A stretch of 64,000 nt of DNA from Gelatiniphilus marinus (GCF_042678305.1 NZ_JBHUDT010000002.1), one strand, 5' to 3'. Shown: positions 51,770 through 60,273, counted from the stretch's first letter. Notes: a model not told the origin generated them from the letters alone. Numbers and translations: made by a program.

Positions 51770-52486
51770 TTGAACTTAACAAATCAACATAAAGCCCTAC
51801 TTATCACCTTGTTCTTAACGGGTACTGTTGTGCTTTCTGTTTTTAATTTAAGCCTTAAAAAGCATAGCGAATTCATTACAGAAAGCTATTATGAACTAGA
51901 ACCCGAAAAGCCACTAACCGAAGAAGAAATTAAAGTGTTGGAAGCTTTGGAAAACTTAAAAGGGAGCAAAGCAGAAACCAACAAAGCCTTTAACGAAACC
52001 AGTAATAACAAACAATTTGCCCAAGCCTATAAACCCATTGCGCCACCAGAAGATTATGTGCCAAAACCCAGTGGGTTAAGCCACCAAACCGACGCTTTTA
52101 AAAAGGTTTATAAAGCTCCCCCAGACTCTAAGCTAAATACCGAAGAGCTATCTTCGTTCAGTAAAGTAAACGATTTACTTAAAAAACAGCAAGACGAAGC
52201 CGCAAACTCTAAAAGCACCATTAGTTTTTCGTTGGTAAATAGAAAAAAAGTATATATACCCATACCTGTTTATTTATGCGAAATAGGTGGTAAAATGGTA
52301 ATTAACATTACCGTAAACGCTAAGGGCGAAGTTACAGATGCCTATGTAAACACCTCATCTTCCACATCAAACGCATGCTTAATAGAGCACGCCTTAGAGT
52401 ATGCAAAAAACGCTCGGTTTAGTGCCGATGCCTCAAAAAAAAGCCAAATAGGTTCTATTAGTTTTTACTTTATTGGCAAGCAGTAG
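51770..52486 (+). CDS. TonB-like energy transducer, C-terminal domain protein (TTG start)
   Basis: 238 residues. One N-terminal helix (KALLITLFLTGTVVLSVFNLS), a Glu/Pro/Ala-rich spacer (about 35-125) and a TonB-type C-terminal domain: KMVINITVNAKGEVTDAYV and ACLIEHALEYAKNARFSADA. TonB proteins pass energy from ExbBD to outer-membrane receptors; exbBD are absent here, so it may be a stand-alone paralogue. The first in-frame ATG is inside the C-terminal domain, so TTG at 51770 is the likely start. The last 17 bases overlap the convergent thioredoxin-like gene. Confidence 0.8.
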   Translation: MNLTNQHKALLITLFLTGTVVLSVFNLSLKKHSEFITESYYELEPEKPLTEEEIKVLEALENLKGSKAETNKAFNETSNNKQFAQAYKPIAPPEDYVPKPSGLSHQTDAFKKVYKAPPDSKLNTEELSSFSKVNDLLKKQQDEAANSKSTISFSLVNRKKVYIPIPVYLCEIGGKMVINITVNAKGEVTDAYVNTSSSTSNACLIEHALEYAKNARFSADASKKSQIGSISFYFIGKQ

Positions 52487-53087
52487 GCTGTAATTCGCAT
52501 AACATTTCGGTAAGATCGCTTATTACGTTTTGGCCTTTGTCTTTATTGTACCAGTGTTGCAGGTCTTCTTTAAATTCTGGGGTTAATGTGCCGTATTTGG
52601 CTTTAAACCTGCTTACAAAGTTTGTTGCTTCGCTTGGTCTTGGGCCATAAGTGTTTAAAACGTTTCCGGTAGCGTTTTCAATTATTATTAACTTAGGGAT
52701 AGATCGGCCGCCGTTAGTTAAAAAAGCATCCATTAATTCTGGGTTTTCATCGCGCAACACAAGCCTTAGGGTTATATTGTCGTTTAGTTCTGCTACTTTG
52801 TTTATGGCAGGCACAACGTGTGCAGCATCGCCACACCAACTCTCGGTAATAAGTAACCAAGTTATTTTATCCTCAAAAGCTTCTATTCTGTTTTTAGAGT
52901 CTTCAGATATTTTTATGGTTTTATCCCAGCGTTTCATGCGTTTTTCGTTAAGCTTGGTAAAGTTTACCAAATCTTCGGTTTTATCTGGTCCGGTTGTCGA
53001 GTTGTTTTCAACCATTTGTTTTACCAAATTTACATACGCACTGTAAGTTATGCTTTTCTCTAAACTGTTTTTTATGATAGAATCCAT
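52470..53087 (-). CDS. thioredoxin-fold protein with single-Cys WCGD motif
   Basis: 205 residues, cytoplasmic (no signal). LITESWCGDAAHVVPAINKV has the thioredoxin position but WCGD rather than WCxxC, so only one active-site Cys. GRSIPKLIII carries the cis-Pro. It resembles the WCGD-type domain of the exported protein at 40213. Function unknown; monothiol chemistry is possible. Its end overlaps the TonB-like gene. Confidence 0.8.
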   Translation of the reverse strand: MDSIIKNSLEKSITYSAYVNLVKQMVENNSTTGPDKTEDLVNFTKLNEKRMKRWDKTIKISEDSKNRIEAFEDKITWLLITESWCGDAAHVVPAINKVAELNDNITLRLVLRDENPELMDAFLTNGGRSIPKLIIIENATGNVLNTYGPRPSEATNFVSRFKAKYGTLTPEFKEDLQHWYNKDKGQNVISDLTEMLCELQPTACQ

Positions 53088-53224
53088 GATTTATTTTTTT
53101 TTTGACAAAATACGATGGCACAAAATTAGTACCTTAGGATTTTAAATAAGATGATATTTGTCATGTTTTTAATTTAAAACTTACAGCACATCATCTTTAC
53201 TTAATTATTAACATTTAATGATTT

Positions 53225-53791
53225 ATGGATACAAAACATAAATGCGGGTGGTGTGTTGGCGATGCTTTGTACGAAGCGTATCATGATAAAGAATGGGGCG
53301 TTCCTGTTTTTGATGATGCCACAATATTTGAGTTTTTAATTTTAGAAACCTTTCAAGCGGGTTTAAGTTGGATTACCGTTTTGCGCAAGCGCGAAAATTT
53401 TAGAAAAGCTTTTGATGGTTTTGATTATAAAAAAATAGCAAATTACACCCCAAGTAAAATAGACACCTTATTGCAAGATGCTGGTATTATTAGAAACAAG
53501 CTGAAGGTAAAAGCAACCATTACCAACGCGCAGGCTTTTATTAAAATTCAAGAAGAATTTGGGTCGTTCTCAAGATACATTTGGGCTTTTGTTGATGGTA
53601 AACCCATTAAAAATAAGTATAAGAACTATAAAGATGCCCCTGCAAATACTGCTATTAGCGATGTTTTAAGTAAAGATTTAAAAAAGCGCGGTTTTAAATT
53701 TGTGGGCTCCACAGTGGTTTATGCGCACATGCAAGCCACGGGTATGGTAAACGACCACGAGATTGGGTGCTTTAGGTACAACCAGGTTTAA
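53225..53791 (+). CDS. tag: DNA-3-methyladenine glycosylase I
   Basis: 188 residues. Excises 3-methyladenine from alkylated DNA. CGWCVGDALYEAYHDKEWGVP and FQAGLSWITVLRKRENFRKAFDGF are the Tag signatures; Cys4 or Cys7, His17 and the C-terminal DHEIGCFRY His/Cys pair make the zinc site. Alone, with a 137-base gap upstream; its stop overlaps the convergent ppk2 gene by 4 bases. Together with the ATL protein at 17172 it belongs to alkylation repair. Confidence 0.95.
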   Translation: MDTKHKCGWCVGDALYEAYHDKEWGVPVFDDATIFEFLILETFQAGLSWITVLRKRENFRKAFDGFDYKKIANYTPSKIDTLLQDAGIIRNKLKVKATITNAQAFIKIQEEFGSFSRYIWAFVDGKPIKNKYKNYKDAPANTAISDVLSKDLKKRGFKFVGSTVVYAHMQATGMVNDHEIGCFRYNQV

Positions 53792-54612
53792 TCGATCTCT
53801 TTTTCCTCAACGGCGATATGTTCTATTACCGATTCGTCTTTTGGTTTATATGGTAATGTGTTTAAAAGGTGTTCTATGGTTTCGACTCTTGCCTTGGTTT
53901 TTTTGTTGGCTTTAATAATTACCCAAGGCGCGGTTTTGGTATTTGTTTTTTTAAACATTTTCTTTTTGTAATCTGTATAGTTATCCCACAGTTCTATGGC
54001 TTTTTGATCTACAGGACTGTATTTCCATTTTTTTAACGGGCTGGTTTTTATGTCTTCAAAACGTCTTTCTTGCTCATCTTTCGAAATTGAAAAATAAAAC
54101 TTTATCAATCTAATTCCAGATTCGGTTAGCATGTTTTCAAACTGGTTAACCTGGTTCATAAAAATACGGTACTCTTCTTTGGTGCAAAACTCGTTAACAG
54201 GTTCTACAATGGCTCTGTTGTACCAGCTTCTATCAAAAAAAACAATTTCTCCCTCTCTTGGCAGTTTTGCAATGTAGCGCTGAAAATACCACTGTCCTTT
54301 TTCTTGGGCGGTGGGTTTGGGTAGGGCAACAACCTTAAATTCCCTGGGGTTTAAATGCTCTGTAATCCTTCTTATGGCACCTCCTTTTCCTGCGGCATCC
54401 CGACCTTCAAAAATAATCACTATTTTTTCTTTGTTTTCTTCTGCCCAATGCTGTAGTTTTATCAACTCTTCTTGTAAAGATTTTAAGCGCGATTCGTAAT
54501 TTAAATTTCTTAAAACTTTTGAAACCGTAATGTTTTCATCCAATAAAAATTGAACGATTCCTTTTTTCGAGTTTAATTTTTTTAAATCTTTTGGTGTTAT
54601 GGTATTGCTCAT
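53788..54612 (-). CDS. polyphosphate kinase 2 family protein (first paralogue)
   Basis: 274 residues. Walker A IIFEGRDAAGKGGAIRRI and Walker B VFFDRSWYNRAIVEPV, with the lid YFSISKDEQERRFEDIKTSPLKKWKYSPVDQKAIELWDNYTDYKKKMF. PPK2 enzymes make NTPs from NDPs or NMPs with polyphosphate. It is directly downstream (6-base gap) of a second PPK2 gene; the pair likely forms one operon. Nucleotide specificity cannot be read from sequence alone. Confidence 0.93.
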   Translation of the reverse strand: MSNTITPKDLKKLNSKKGIVQFLLDENITVSKVLRNLNYESRLKSLQEELIKLQHWAEENKEKIVIIFEGRDAAGKGGAIRRITEHLNPREFKVVALPKPTAQEKGQWYFQRYIAKLPREGEIVFFDRSWYNRAIVEPVNEFCTKEEYRIFMNQVNQFENMLTESGIRLIKFYFSISKDEQERRFEDIKTSPLKKWKYSPVDQKAIELWDNYTDYKKKMFKKTNTKTAPWVIIKANKKTKARVETIEHLLNTLPYKPKDESVIEHIAVEEKEID

Positions 54613-54618
54613 ATCGGT

Positions 54619-55467
54619 TTAATCTATTTGCTTAACAAGTCTGTAGTAGCGTTGTACAATATTGGGGTCTGGAAACAGTGTGGTTCCGGAATTTCCTTTG
54701 TTAGCGTATTTGAATTTAGACAGCACGTACCTAATACTCTCTAAACGGGCTTCTTTTTTGTTATTTGTTTTTATAATAATCCATGGGCTAAATGTAGTGT
54801 GGGTTTTGCTGAACATTTGCTCTTTATATAGGGTGTATTGGTCCCAGCGTCTTTGCCCTTCTTGATCTACGGGACTAAATTTCCAGCGTTTTAACGGGCT
54901 TTGCAGTCTGGAGTTAAAACGTCTAATTTGCTCGTCTTTAGATATTGAAAACCAAAACTTTATTAATATAATGCCATCTTCATATAGCATGTGCTCGAAT
55001 GCGGGGACTTGTACCATAAACTCATCGTATTGCTTTTCGTTGCAAAAACCCATTACAGGTTCTACCACAGCACGATTGTACCAACTACGATCGAAAAAAA
55101 CAATCTCCCCTGGGTTTGGCATTTCTTTTATGTAGCGTCTAAAATACCATTGTCCTTTTTCTACATCGGTAGGTTTGGTTAGCGCAACAACTCGCATAGA
55201 GCGTGGGTTGAGGTGTTCTATAAAACGGCGTATGGTACTGCCTTTGCCTGCGGCATCTCGTCCTTCAAAAACAATGCAAACACGTTTTTTATGTTTTGCA
55301 ACCCATTGCTGTAGGTCCACTAATTCGGCTTGTAGTTTTTTTAATTCTTTTTCGTAGGCAACCGTACTTAATATGTCTTTTAGCTGATTTTCTTCTTTTT
55401 TTTCTTTAAGAATTTTAAGAAACTCGGTTTTTTCTTTAAACTTTTTAAAATCTTCCAATGTTAGCAT
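54619..55467 (-). CDS. polyphosphate kinase 2 family protein (second paralogue)
   Basis: 282 residues. Same fold as its neighbour: VCIVFEGRDAAGKGSTIRRFIEHL, VFFDRSWYNRAVVEPVMGFC and FSISKDEQIRRFNSRLQSPLKRWKFSPVDQEGQRRWDQYT. A charged N-terminal 40 residues (KKFKEKTEFLKILKEKKEENQ) resembles that of its partner. The C-terminus adds TLFPDPNIVQRYYRLVKQID, absent from the first paralogue. Tandem PPK2 genes may have split substrate use. Confidence 0.93.
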   Translation of the reverse strand: MLTLEDFKKFKEKTEFLKILKEKKEENQLKDILSTVAYEKELKKLQAELVDLQQWVAKHKKRVCIVFEGRDAAGKGSTIRRFIEHLNPRSMRVVALTKPTDVEKGQWYFRRYIKEMPNPGEIVFFDRSWYNRAVVEPVMGFCNEKQYDEFMVQVPAFEHMLYEDGIILIKFWFSISKDEQIRRFNSRLQSPLKRWKFSPVDQEGQRRWDQYTLYKEQMFSKTHTTFSPWIIIKTNNKKEARLESIRYVLSKFKYANKGNSGTTLFPDPNIVQRYYRLVKQID

Positions 55468-55524
55468 AATGGTTTATTTACGTACTAATATCCTTAATTT
55501 TATACATAAAAAACATGATTTTTA

Positions 55525-56151
55525 TCAGTATAGGTGTTTTAAAAATTCGTTTCTGGAAATTTCTTCGGCACCTAAGCTTTCAAGATGTTTGGTATAGACT
55601 TGGCAGTCTATAAGTTTGTAATTATTGTTTTGTACAAAGGTTATAAAGCCTGCTTTACTGGCATTGCTTTCTTTGGTAAACATGCTTTCGCCACAAAAGA
55701 CATTGTTGCCCAAATCTACACCATATAATCCTGCTACTAATTTGTTGTCTCGCCAAACCTCGACGGATTTGGCATAGCCTAACTTATTTAAATTCAAGTA
55801 GGCTTCAATCATATTGTTGGTTATCCATGTGCTTGATTGTCCTGTGCGTTTTATCATAGAACATTCGGTAATTACTTCGTTAAAAGCTTTGTTTACGGTA
55901 ACGGTATAGGTACAATTACGCAATACTTGTTTCATGCTTTTTGATACCTTAAGCTTTTCTGGATAGAGCACAAATCTGGGGTTAGGCGACCACCATAAAA
56001 TGGGTTCGTCTATTTCAAACCAAGGAAATATACCTTTTTTGTAAGCGTGCAATAGGCGCTTGACTGATAAATCGCCACCAATGGCCAGCAAACCATCTTT
56101 TGTGGCTTGGTTTACGTTGGGGAACCATATGTCTTCGGTTAATAGTTGCAT
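55525..56151 (-). CDS. aat: leucyl/phenylalanyl-tRNA-protein transferase
   Basis: 208 residues from ATG 56151 (MQLLTEDIWFPN). Attaches Leu or Phe to N-terminal Arg/Lys of proteins, creating an N-degron for ClpS/ClpAP. GLLAIGGDLSVKRLLHAYKKGIFPWFE, WWSPNPRFVL and CQVYTKHLESLGAEEISR are the family motifs. Eleven more codons upstream are not conserved. A hairpin terminator (56179-56203) separates it from DUF3127. Confidence 0.95.
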   Translation of the reverse strand: MQLLTEDIWFPNVNQATKDGLLAIGGDLSVKRLLHAYKKGIFPWFEIDEPILWWSPNPRFVLYPEKLKVSKSMKQVLRNCTYTVTVNKAFNEVITECSMIKRTGQSSTWITNNMIEAYLNLNKLGYAKSVEVWRDNKLVAGLYGVDLGNNVFCGESMFTKESNASKAGFITFVQNNNYKLIDCQVYTKHLESLGAEEISRNEFLKHLY

Positions 56152-56178
56152 TAAAACAGTTTGTATAAAAATAACAAA

Positions 56179-56203
56179 CCCCAATGTTTAAATAAACATT
56201 GAG
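56179..56203 (-). terminator. possible terminator of the DUF3127 gene
   Basis: CAATGTTTA-AA-TAAACATTG (56181-56200), a perfect 9-bp inverted repeat, flanked by CC and GG that extend it. On the minus strand it is followed by GTTTGTTATTTTTA. A dispersed hairpin copy GATTTCCGCCTATGCGGGAA lies at 56216-56235. Confidence 0.5.
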
Positions 56204-56251
56204 GTTGGTAAATTAAGATTTCCGCCTATGCGGGAATAACAAAATTATTGA

Positions 56252-56629
56252 TTAAAAAGGCAAATCGTCGTGTTCGTCTTCTTTTAAATCGCCTGCAGGC
56301 TCGAAAGCATCCATTGGTGGTACCGGTGGTAGGTTTTCGCTGGTTGCTTCAGTTTGCAAAGCTTCTATTCTCCAACCTTGTATAGTATTAAAGTACTTAG
56401 TTTCACCTTGCGGACTTACCCATTCGCGACCTCTTAAATTAATACTTATTTTAACATCTTGACCTACTTTATAGTTGTTCAATAAATCTGTTTTATCTTG
56501 AACAAATTGAATTAAAATTTGTTGCGGATACTGCTCTTCAGTAGTAACAACTATATCTCTTTTTCTAAAACCATTGTTACCAACTGTTTCTGTTTCTCCA
56601 ATTAACTTTACTTTACCTTGTACTTCCAT
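56252..56629 (-). CDS. DUF3127 OB-fold protein with SSB-like acidic tail
   Basis: 125 residues. The first 95 form a beta-rich OB-like domain (VQGKVKLIGETETVGNNGFRKRDIVV, QILIQFVQDKTDLLNNYKVGQDVKISINLRGREW) typical of DUF3127. The end is KEDEHDDLPF, which resembles the acidic DDDIPF tip of single-strand-binding protein, the docking site for many DNA repair proteins. It may thus bind nucleic acid and recruit partners. Its function has not been established. Confidence 0.85.
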   Translation of the reverse strand: MEVQGKVKLIGETETVGNNGFRKRDIVVTTEEQYPQQILIQFVQDKTDLLNNYKVGQDVKISINLRGREWVSPQGETKYFNTIQGWRIEALQTEATSENLPPVPPMDAFEPAGDLKEDEHDDLPF

Positions 56630-56677
56630 TGTGATTATATAATTATTAAATATTCGTCTAAATTTATTATTGTATTG

Positions 56678-57547
56678 TTATGATAAAAGTATTTTCCATG
56701 CACTTTCAACATCTCCAAAACTTAAATAGTTTTGTGCCAATTTATGTTTTTTTCTATGTGTTGCGGTTTTTATGTTAGGGTAACGTTCGCTTAGATCTGC
56801 TATAAAATCTTTAACGCTTTTATCTGTTGGTAATCTTTCAACATTGCCCAACATGCCTAAATCGTTTCCTGTTAAAACCATGCTGTTTTTTACATAATCA
56901 GGAAAATTATCTACGCCAATTCCTAAAGTTGATAAGGGTTTCGGGATTTCAAAAAAACCTTTTTTAGCACGCGAATAGTAACTGCCTCCAGATCGGGCGA
57001 CCAAATCTAATTTTTGTTGATTTATTACGCCTTCTTCATTTAAAACCTCATCGTCAATATGTAGTTTTACAACTTCGCAAATAATTAAATTGCCTGCGCC
57101 ACCTTGGGTTCCCAATTTTACAATCTGGTTAACCTTACATTCAAATTGTACGGGCGATTCGGCCACACGAAACGGTTTAACAATATCAGATTTTAACATG
57201 CTTAACCCCGCTTTTTCAAACTCGTTAACGCCTTCTGGATATTCGGTACTACTTAGCGATGCCTGATGTACCATATCGAAATTTACCACGTTAATAACCA
57301 CTTCTTTTAGGGTCTCTGCATTTTCTAGGCTGTGTTTGGTGGTGTTGTCTTTAACCCGACGCGCCGGCGAAAAAATTAAAATGGGCGGATTTGCGCTAAA
57401 CACATTAAAAAAACTAAATGGCGACAGGTTTGGGGTGCCGTTGGCATTTAAGGTACTTGCAAGTGCAATAGGCCGTGGCGCCACGGCACTTAGCAAATAG
57501 CTATGTAATTTGCTGGTTGATATGTCTTTAGGTTGAAACGACGCCAT
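56678..57547 (-). CDS. flavin reductase-like (FMN-binding split barrel) protein
   Basis: 289 residues from ATG 57547 (MASFQPKDISTSKLHSYLLS); ATG 57553, two codons earlier, is equally possible. VAPRPIALASTLNANGTPNLSPFSFFNVFSANPPILIFSPARR is the flavin reductase-like FMN site. A C-terminal helical segment (SVKDFIADLSERYP) is an extra part typical of this branch. Likely NAD(P)H:flavin reductase or an FMN-dependent oxidoreductase. Alone on the minus strand, 48 bases upstream of DUF3127. Confidence 0.82.
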   Translation of the reverse strand: MASFQPKDISTSKLHSYLLSAVAPRPIALASTLNANGTPNLSPFSFFNVFSANPPILIFSPARRVKDNTTKHSLENAETLKEVVINVVNFDMVHQASLSSTEYPEGVNEFEKAGLSMLKSDIVKPFRVAESPVQFECKVNQIVKLGTQGGAGNLIICEVVKLHIDDEVLNEEGVINQQKLDLVARSGGSYYSRAKKGFFEIPKPLSTLGIGVDNFPDYVKNSMVLTGNDLGMLGNVERLPTDKSVKDFIADLSERYPNIKTATHRKKHKLAQNYLSFGDVESAWKILLS

Positions 57548-57728
57548 TATCATTTTTAATTTCAACAAAACTAATCAAAAAAAACATGATAATTTAAACT
57601 AGTTTTCAACATTAGTTTGCGGCTGTCAACAATTTACAATTATTTTGTTTTGCTGTTGCCGATTTGCCAACTGCTTAGGCAATAAAATTAACAGATTTGC
57701 ATTATATTACTGATTAATTAAATTTCGA

Positions 57729-58883
57729 ATGATTTTTACCGAGTACAGAAACACGTTTCGTTGGGTTATGATAGTGGCATCGTTTATCATGGTGTCTTTA
57801 ATTTTATGGAAAACCTATGAGTTTTTTCAGCATTTTAAAGAAGAGGAACGTGTGAAAATGGAAAATTGGTCGTTTGCCCAAAAAGAATTAAGCAAAACGG
57901 GGGACTTAGATGTTAATATTGGCGAATTACCCATAGAGATTTTACAGAGCAACAAGACAACCCCCATGATTAAAGTGAACCAAGATGGCAGTTTTGATTC
58001 TAATAATATTGATGAGAAAAAAGCCAACGATTCGCTATACATCCAAAAGCTAATTGCAAAATTCAGAAATGAAAATGCGCCCATTGAAATCCGTTATCAA
58101 AATGAAGTTTTGTCAACCATTTACTATGGCAATTCCCCATTGTTAAACCGCTTAAAGTACTATCCGTTGGCATTAATCCTTATTATTATCTTGTTTGGAG
58201 CGGTTGTATTTTTCTTTTATCGCAGCAATAAAAATGCCACCCAAAACAAATTGTGGTCTGGTATGGCAAAGGAAACGGCGCATCAAATTGGTACGCCATT
58301 ATCCTCTTTAATTGGGTGGACCGAAATTTTAAAAAGCGAAAAAGTAAATCCTGATTATATTATTGAAATTGAAAAAGACGTGGACCGCCTGCAAACCATT
58401 ACCGAACGTTTTAGCAAAATAGGGTCGATTCCTGTTTTAGAAGTTTCCAATATTATTGAAGAAACCATTGATGCTTATGATTATTTAAAATCGAGATCCT
58501 CAAAACTTATAGATTTTGAAATTATTACTCCAGGTGGTGAAATCCCCGTTAAGCTCAATAAACAATTGTACAGTTGGGTTATAGAAAACCTGGTAAAAAA
58601 CGCTATTGATGCCATGAAGGGCAGAGGCAAACTTACCGTTGAAATCTCTCAGTTGGAAAACAACGTAAAAGTAAGTGTAAGCGATACCGGAAAAGGCATC
58701 CCGAAAAGTCAGTTTAAAAAAATATTCGAACCCGGATTTACCACAAAAAAACGCGGTTGGGGTTTGGGCTTATCGCTTACAAAACGTATTATTGAAGATT
58801 TCCATAATGGAAAAATAAAAGTGTTGCAATCTGAAATTAACAAAGGCACCACCATACAAATTGCTTTAACACGAGCCGTTTAA
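57729..58883 (+). CDS. orphan sensor histidine kinase
   Basis: 384 residues. Two membrane helices (about 11-29 and 145-165) with a periplasmic region of about 115 residues between. H-box AKETAHQIGTPLSSLIGWTEIL has the catalytic His, but in the context HQIGTPL rather than the common HELRTPL. ATP-binding boxes: NLVKNAIDAM, VSDTGKGI, IFEPGFTT, WGLGLSLTKRI. No response regulator is next to it. 13 bases downstream is a zinc-ribbon membrane protein, probably in the same transcript. Confidence 0.9.
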   Translation: MIFTEYRNTFRWVMIVASFIMVSLILWKTYEFFQHFKEEERVKMENWSFAQKELSKTGDLDVNIGELPIEILQSNKTTPMIKVNQDGSFDSNNIDEKKANDSLYIQKLIAKFRNENAPIEIRYQNEVLSTIYYGNSPLLNRLKYYPLALILIIILFGAVVFFFYRSNKNATQNKLWSGMAKETAHQIGTPLSSLIGWTEILKSEKVNPDYIIEIEKDVDRLQTITERFSKIGSIPVLEVSNIIEETIDAYDYLKSRSSKLIDFEIITPGGEIPVKLNKQLYSWVIENLVKNAIDAMKGRGKLTVEISQLENNVKVSVSDTGKGIPKSQFKKIFEPGFTTKKRGWGLGLSLTKRIIEDFHNGKIKVLQSEINKGTTIQIALTRAV

Positions 58884-58896
58884 AAATTGTTGATTT

Positions 58897-59247
58897 ATGT
58901 CTGAAAAATTTATAACCATAAAAGAAGTGGCGTTAAATAATAACTGCCCCGAATGTTTTAGTAAAGATGGTTTGCGATTAACGTTTAAGCAGAAATTTAT
59001 GGAAAACAATTTTTACAAATCGATTACCAAAGAAGTTACTCAGAAGTTAGACTGCAAAACCTGTAATACCACTATTTACCCTGTGCAATGGACCGATGAT
59101 ATTGAACGTGTTTTTGAGTACCATCAAAAAGCATTAACACCTAAAAAAACATCAACCTATCTAAAAAAGTTGTCTTGGATTGCCATCCTTTTCATTGCCG
59201 TAGTAATTGCCGGCATAGTATTTACGGTGCTTTATGCTCAATTATAA
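58897..59247 (+). CDS. small zinc-ribbon membrane protein
   Basis: 116 residues. CPEC (about residue 18) and CKTC (about 53) form a four-Cys zinc ribbon; a membrane helix lies at the end (WIAILFIAVVIAGIVFTVLYAQL). Co-oriented with the kinase, 13 bases away. Function unknown. Its end overlaps the HIT gene by 6 bases. Confidence 0.7.
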   Translation: MSEKFITIKEVALNNNCPECFSKDGLRLTFKQKFMENNFYKSITKEVTQKLDCKTCNTTIYPVQWTDDIERVFEYHQKALTPKKTSTYLKKLSWIAILFIAVVIAGIVFTVLYAQL

Positions 59248-59631
59248 ATGCGCTTTTATAGCTTTGGCCGTAGCTTGAAAAGCTTCTGGGCTTAGCTTTA
59301 CTTTTTTAATAAATTGAGCATCTTCCATAGCGTGCAACGGGATTAAATGTACGTGCACATGCGGCACTTCCAGCCCAATAGCGCTCATGCCCACACGTTT
59401 ACAGGGAATGGCCTTTTCTATGGCCAGGGCTACTTGCCTTGAAAACTGCATTAAACCATTATAAGTGGCTTCATCTAAATCGAAAATTTTATCCACTTCC
59501 TTTTTAGGAATGCAGAGCGTATGCCCTTTACTGTTTGGGTTTACATCAAGAAATGCAAGGAAATTATCGGTTTCGGCAACCTTGTAACAAGGGATTTCGC
59601 CATTTACTATTTTAGTGAAAATTGATGCCAT
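59242..59631 (-). CDS. HIT family hydrolase
   Basis: 129 residues. The histidine triad is HVHVHLIPL near residue 98, preceded by the HINT-type N-terminus IFTKIVNGEIPCYKV. HIT proteins cleave AMP-linked compounds. It is separated from greA by a strong terminator (59666-59700), and has its own promoter region. Confidence 0.92.
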   Translation of the reverse strand: MASIFTKIVNGEIPCYKVAETDNFLAFLDVNPNSKGHTLCIPKKEVDKIFDLDEATYNGLMQFSRQVALAIEKAIPCKRVGMSAIGLEVPHVHVHLIPLHAMEDAQFIKKVKLSPEAFQATAKAIKAHL

Positions 59632-59665
59632 AAATCATGAGGGTTTAGAGAGTATATGTAAATAT

Positions 59666-59700
59666 AAAAGATTCCTGCTTAATTTAAACAGGAATCTTTT
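59666..59700 (-). terminator. intrinsic terminator after greA
   Basis: AAAAGATTCCTG pairs perfectly with CAGGAATCTTTT, a 12-bp stem with an 11-base loop. It lies between the end of greA and the HIT gene on the minus strand. Confidence 0.9.
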
Positions 59701-59757
59701 CAATATATTTTCTTATTTAAAAATTTTCGCTTTCGCGGAAATGAAAAAACAAATTAT

Positions 59758-60231
59758 CTATCTGGAAATCTCGATTATATCAAATTTCATCACACCATTT
59801 GGTACTTGTATTTCGGCCACTTCACCAACCGATTTGCCCAACAAGCCTTTCCCAATAGGCGAATTAACCGATATCTTACCTGTAGCTAAATCGGCTTCAC
59901 CATCGGCAACCAAGGTGTAAGTCATTTCCATGCCATTGGTTTGGTTTTTAATTTTAACTGTTGATAATACCAATACTTTAGAATTATCGAGTTGCGATTC
60001 ATCAATAACGCGCGCACCTGCCAAAGCATCTTCTAATTTAGCAATTCGCATCTCTAACATCCCTTGTGCTTCTTTAGCAGCGTCGTATTCGGCATTTTCA
60101 CTTAAATCGCCTTTATCTCTGGCTTCTGCAATGGCTTTCGAGGCTTTTACGCGTTCAACATCTTTTAATTGCTTAAGTTCTTCTCTTAATTTTTTTAACC
60201 CTTCTGGTGTATAGTACGATACTTTACTCAT
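59758..60231 (-). CDS. greA: transcription elongation factor GreA
   Basis: 157 residues. The coiled coil ELKQLKDVERVKASKAIAEARDKGDLSENAEYDAAKEAQGMLEMRIAKLE carries the acidic tip DKGDLSENAEYD that enters the RNA polymerase channel and activates RNA cleavage; the C-terminal FKBP-like domain starts near VLVLSTVKIKN. Rescues stalled polymerase. Its leader has hairpins (60274-60352). Confidence 0.97.
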   Translation of the reverse strand: MSKVSYYTPEGLKKLREELKQLKDVERVKASKAIAEARDKGDLSENAEYDAAKEAQGMLEMRIAKLEDALAGARVIDESQLDNSKVLVLSTVKIKNQTNGMEMTYTLVADGEADLATGKISVNSPIGKGLLGKSVGEVAEIQVPNGVMKFDIIEISR

Positions 60232-60273
60232 AACTTCATCGTTTAATTAATTTAAGGATGCCGAATTAAAAGA

